64,000 bases of DNA from NCBI GenBank assembly GCA_900541395.1, contig UQJT01000008.1, positions 25,056 through 89,055 on the forward strand, given 5' to 3'. Both the position numbers and the translations under genes were made by a program. Below, one piece after another: positions 62,113 through 64,000 of this stretch (positions are counted from its first letter, which is position 1; every line of letters begins with the position of its first letter). Source of the stretch: an uncultured Desulfovibrio sp. (GTDB lineage: Bacteria; Desulfobacterota; Desulfovibrionia; Desulfovibrionales; Desulfovibrionaceae). The notes beneath the pieces were generated by a model. It saw nothing but the letters and a program-made list of their open reading frames with translations. It did no database searches and was not told the origin of the DNA.

Positions 62113-63228
62113 TTAAAGGTTGAGGGAAGCGGCGGCGGCCGTCCGGGGCAGCGTCCAGCGCAGCAGCGGAGGCGTCGAGCCGTCGGCGGCCGCGGGCTTC
62201 CAGGGGATGAGGGCGTCGGCCCGCGCCACCCGCCCCCAATGGGAGATGCGCAGCCCCAGAAGCGCCGTGGCGCGGCCGGGGAGCGCGGTCAGGTGGCGGC
62301 GTTCACAGGCCAGCCACAGGGCCAGGGGCGCGCCGCCGTTCGTCCGCAGGCAGAGAAAGATCAGGCAGCGCGCGGGGGGCGTGGCGTCGCGGGAAACCCG
62401 CACGCCCAGGCCGGATGCCGACAGGTTGTCCAGCCGGATGTCGGCGGCCGCGCCGGGGCGGAACACGAACAGGGGCGCGGGCAGACGGGCCGGATCGGGG
62501 GGGAGACCGCCGCCCTTGCCGGGCGCGGCGGGGTCCAGCCGCCACAGGCCCAGGGCCGCCACCTCCGGCCGGGAGGGGCGTATTCGGGGGAAGGCCCGCC
62601 GTCGGTACGGTTCCAGCCGGACGGGGCGGGCCAGTTCCAGCAGGGGAGAGGATTCGCCCGCGGCGCACCGCAACACCACGCTGTCGAAACGGAAAAAGCG
62701 CAGGCTGTCGCCCACCGTCACCCTGAATTCCGCCCGCACCGGCCGTCCGGCCCAGGTCGCCGCGTCCCACGCGGACAGCAGCACCAGCGCGCGGCGTTCC
62801 AGATGCGCGCACACGGTTTCCAGAGCGGGCTCCGCGTCGGTCGGTCGCCCGACCAGACGAAAGACGGCGCGTTGATCCTGGGCCAAAGTCAGAATGTTGT
62901 CCACGGCGCGGGGATCGGCCCAGGGATCGGCCGTCAGGGCGGCGCGCAAGGTTTTTTGGCGACGGATCAGCCAATACAGGGCAAGCGCGCCCGCCGCGAC
63001 AAGCAGCAGCCGGAACAGGGCGTCGGGCGGAGGAACGGCCGCGAACAACGGCGCGGCATAGCGGGCGCATCGGGGAGGCGTATCGGGGGGAGGGTCGCCG
63101 GGCTCGCTCTCCGGCCGGGAGGCGGCGTCGGACGCGACGGTCCGGGGATCGGATTCCGTCATTCCCGTCGAAGGGCGGACGCGGCGCGGAGTCGCCGGAG
63201 CGGAGATGGATGTTCGGGAGGGCTCCAT
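62113..63228 (-). CDS. PilZ-like protein with N-terminal membrane helix
   Basis: A 371-residue protein. A low-complexity N-terminus is followed by a membrane helix (about residues 70-88, LLLVAAGALALYWLIRR). The C-terminal half includes RRRAFPRIRP near residue 215 and LDNLSASGLGVRV near residue 280. These fit the RxxxR and (D/N)xSxxG pair of PilZ domains, which bind cyclic di-GMP. The spacing between them is long, about 65 residues, so the fold may be divergent. Start 63228 was chosen for position; a later ATG at 63165 is possible. Upstream of and probably co-transcribed with the CBS-domain gene. Confidence 0.65.
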   Translation of the reverse strand: MEPSRTSISAPATPRRVRPSTGMTESDPRTVASDAASRPESEPGDPPPDTPPRCARYAAPLFAAVPPPDALFRLLLVAAGALALYWLIRRQKTLRAALTADPWADPRAVDNILTLAQDQRAVFRLVGRPTDAEPALETVCAHLERRALVLLSAWDAATWAGRPVRAEFRVTVGDSLRFFRFDSVVLRCAAGESSPLLELARPVRLEPYRRRAFPRIRPSRPEVAALGLWRLDPAAPGKGGGLPPDPARLPAPLFVFRPGAAADIRLDNLSASGLGVRVSRDATPPARCLIFLCLRTNGGAPLALWLACERRHLTALPGRATALLGLRISHWGRVARADALIPWKPAAADGSTPPLLRWTLPRTAAAASLNL

Positions 63229-63407
63229 GTCATATTCCGGAAGGCGGGTTCCTGCAGTCAGGTGATTCTGACGTACTATTTCTTTGACGCTATGGCAAGC
63301 GCGGAATGGACGCGGTTCGACTTCGACCGCAAATAGGGCTTGCCAAAGGTCGGGCGCGCTGCTAGTTTTTCTCCTGCCGTCGGGTCCGAAGCGATCCGGC
63401 GCGGCAT

Positions 63408-63447
63408 GGCGGGGTGGCGGAACGGTAGACGCGCCTGACTCAAAATC
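63408..63447 (+). pseudogene. 5' fragment of a tRNA-Leu
   Basis: The sequence follows a tRNA-Leu(CAA) from the acceptor 5' strand (63408-63414), through T8 and the D-arm (GCGGAACGGTAGACGC), to the anticodon loop and GACTCAAAATC (63437-63447). It then diverges: the 3' anticodon stem, variable arm, T-arm and CCA are absent. The core GACTCAAAATC is also in the intact tRNA at 63807-63817. Confidence 0.8.
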
Positions 63448-63776
63448 TCTTTTCAAGTTGGGAAAATTGCCAGCCGTGTCGGATAAAAAAGCCAAGGAAA
63501 TTTGAGGTGTTGAAGGGTAAAATTGTTGATAATTTCATAATGAATACGAAGTGATTGCAATTTGCAGGCAATGTAGTTAAGTTTACAGCCGGTTTTATTT
63601 GAGCTTACAGGTTCAACGAATTGTGGGTGAAGGGCTTATCAAGCCAAACTGTAAAGAGCTTGTAGAAAGCTGTAAACTGGAAAAATACATAGTAATTGTG
63701 TAGACTTAGAAATGTATTGTATCCATTTTTTTATCTATTTATAGGGAATTGTTAGTAAAATTAGGTGATTACACCT
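63448..63776. other. AT-rich non-coding gap between tRNA-Leu fragment and gene
   Basis: 329 bases, AT-rich compared with the preceding genes. TGTAAA/TTTACA-type short inverted repeats (around 63575, 63645 and 63670) are visible. No gene, tRNA 3' half or integrase fragment was found. Confidence 0.5.
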
Positions 63777-63863
63777 GCCAGGCTGGTGGAATTGGTAGAC
63801 ACAGGGGACTCAAAATCCCCCGGTCGCAAGGCCTTGAGAGTTCGAGTCTCTCGCCTGGTACCA
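63777..63863 (+). tRNA. tRNA-Leu(CAA)
   Basis: 87 bases including encoded CCA. Acceptor GCCAGGC (63777-63783) pairs with GCCTGGT (63853-63859), with one G-U. The anticodon loop CTCAAAA carries CAA, reading UUG. A long class II variable arm (GGTCGCAAGGCCT region) and the T-loop TTCGAGTC identify tRNA-Leu. Confidence 0.95.
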
Positions 63864-63867
63864 AATG

Positions 63868-63906
63868 AAAAAGCCCCCTTGTCAGTTATGGACAAGGGGG
63901 CTTTTT
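63868..63906 (+). terminator. tRNA-Leu terminator
   Basis: AAAAAGCCCCCTTGTC (63868-63883) pairs with GACAAGGGGGCTTTTT (63891-63906), 16 bp with a 7-base loop, followed by ATATTTTTT. A second hairpin with AAGCGCGC (63916-63923) and GCGCGCTT (63936-63943) follows. Confidence 0.93.
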
Positions 63907-64000
63907 ATATTTTTTAAGCGCGCGGCTCATGAGGCGCGCGCTTTTATATGGCTTTAGCCAGTTGAGGAAGCATAGCTTCCGAAACAGAAATCCACCCGCT

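Noticed and set aside
63408..63776. tRNA-Leu interrupted by a group I intron
   Set aside because: No 3' tRNA half matching the GGCGGGG acceptor is found before the next tRNA, and no intron core was recognised.
1..64000. CRISPR arrays, rRNA genes, complete insertion sequences or prophage structural genes
   Set aside because: No regularly spaced repeats, rRNA segments, intact transposases or phage structural operons were seen in reading the window.

Overview
The window is chromosomal DNA from a GC-rich sulfate-reducing bacterium of the Desulfovibrionaceae. The evidence is a complete Tmc electron-transfer operon (tetrahaem type II cytochrome c3, CCG-domain iron-sulfur subunit, cytochrome b-like subunit, Trp-rich propeller subunit), a second cytochrome b plus CCG-protein pair, a stand-alone AICAR transformylase, two sigma-54 regulatory circuits and periplasmic haem proteins. 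A reductive dehalogenase operon, an arylsulfotransferase and a sulfatase-like hydrolase suggest use of organohalide and sulfate-ester compounds. Species cannot be fixed from the sequence alone.

Layout. 1-6080: Pit phosphate transporter (cut by the window edge) with its DUF47 partner, a WcbI-like protein, a membrane protein and the helicase HrpB. 6432-14352: a lysozyme-like protein, then tmcDCBA followed by a response regulator and a sensor kinase. 14638-21230: L-serine dehydratase, and a sigma-54 activator divergent from a sulfatase-like gene and an MFS transporter; the shared intergenic region carries a clear -24/-12 promoter and inverted-repeat upstream sites. 21373-24725: an AT-rich restriction-modification cassette between perfect 71-bp direct repeats, with a Dam-like methylase, a DpnA-like methylase and a MvaI/MutH-like nuclease. 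24967-27484: a DsrM/HmcE-like and DsrK/HmcF-like membrane redox pair. 27693-33967: six overlapping genes DUF4129, DUF4350, MoxR, DUF58, SpoIIM, RDD. 35050-38600: an SsuABC-like importer bracketed by two related FmdE-like proteins. 38710-46369: a membrane alpha/beta hydrolase, a convergent NtrC-type regulator and sensor kinase pair, and a sigma-54-promoted operon for a small helix-hairpin-helix exported protein and an arylsulfotransferase. 46877-52984: mutM, a small conserved protein, AICAR transformylase, an RNase II-type exonuclease and an M23 lipoprotein. 53253-60675 (minus strand): the str genes rpsL-rpsG-fusA, preceded by a dehalogenase operon rdhB-rdhA-rdhC-apbE. 61256-63228: a CorC-type CBS protein and a PilZ-type protein. 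63408-64000: a 5' fragment of a tRNA-Leu, an AT-rich gap, and an intact tRNA-Leu(CAA) with terminator.

Functional themes. Periplasmic hydrogen or formate electrons can enter the Tmc complex through TmcA and cross the membrane through TmcC to TmcB. The dehalogenase operon brings its own flavinylation enzyme (ApbE) for the RdhC-type membrane flavoprotein. Most likely to repay further work are the dehalogenase operon, the two-methylase restriction cassette with an unusual nuclease partner, the FmdE-like/ABC importer locus, the sigma-54 circuit upstream of the arylsulfotransferase, the sulfatase-like protein without the normal formylglycine motif, and a natural arginine in ribosomal protein S12 at the classic streptomycin-resistance position.
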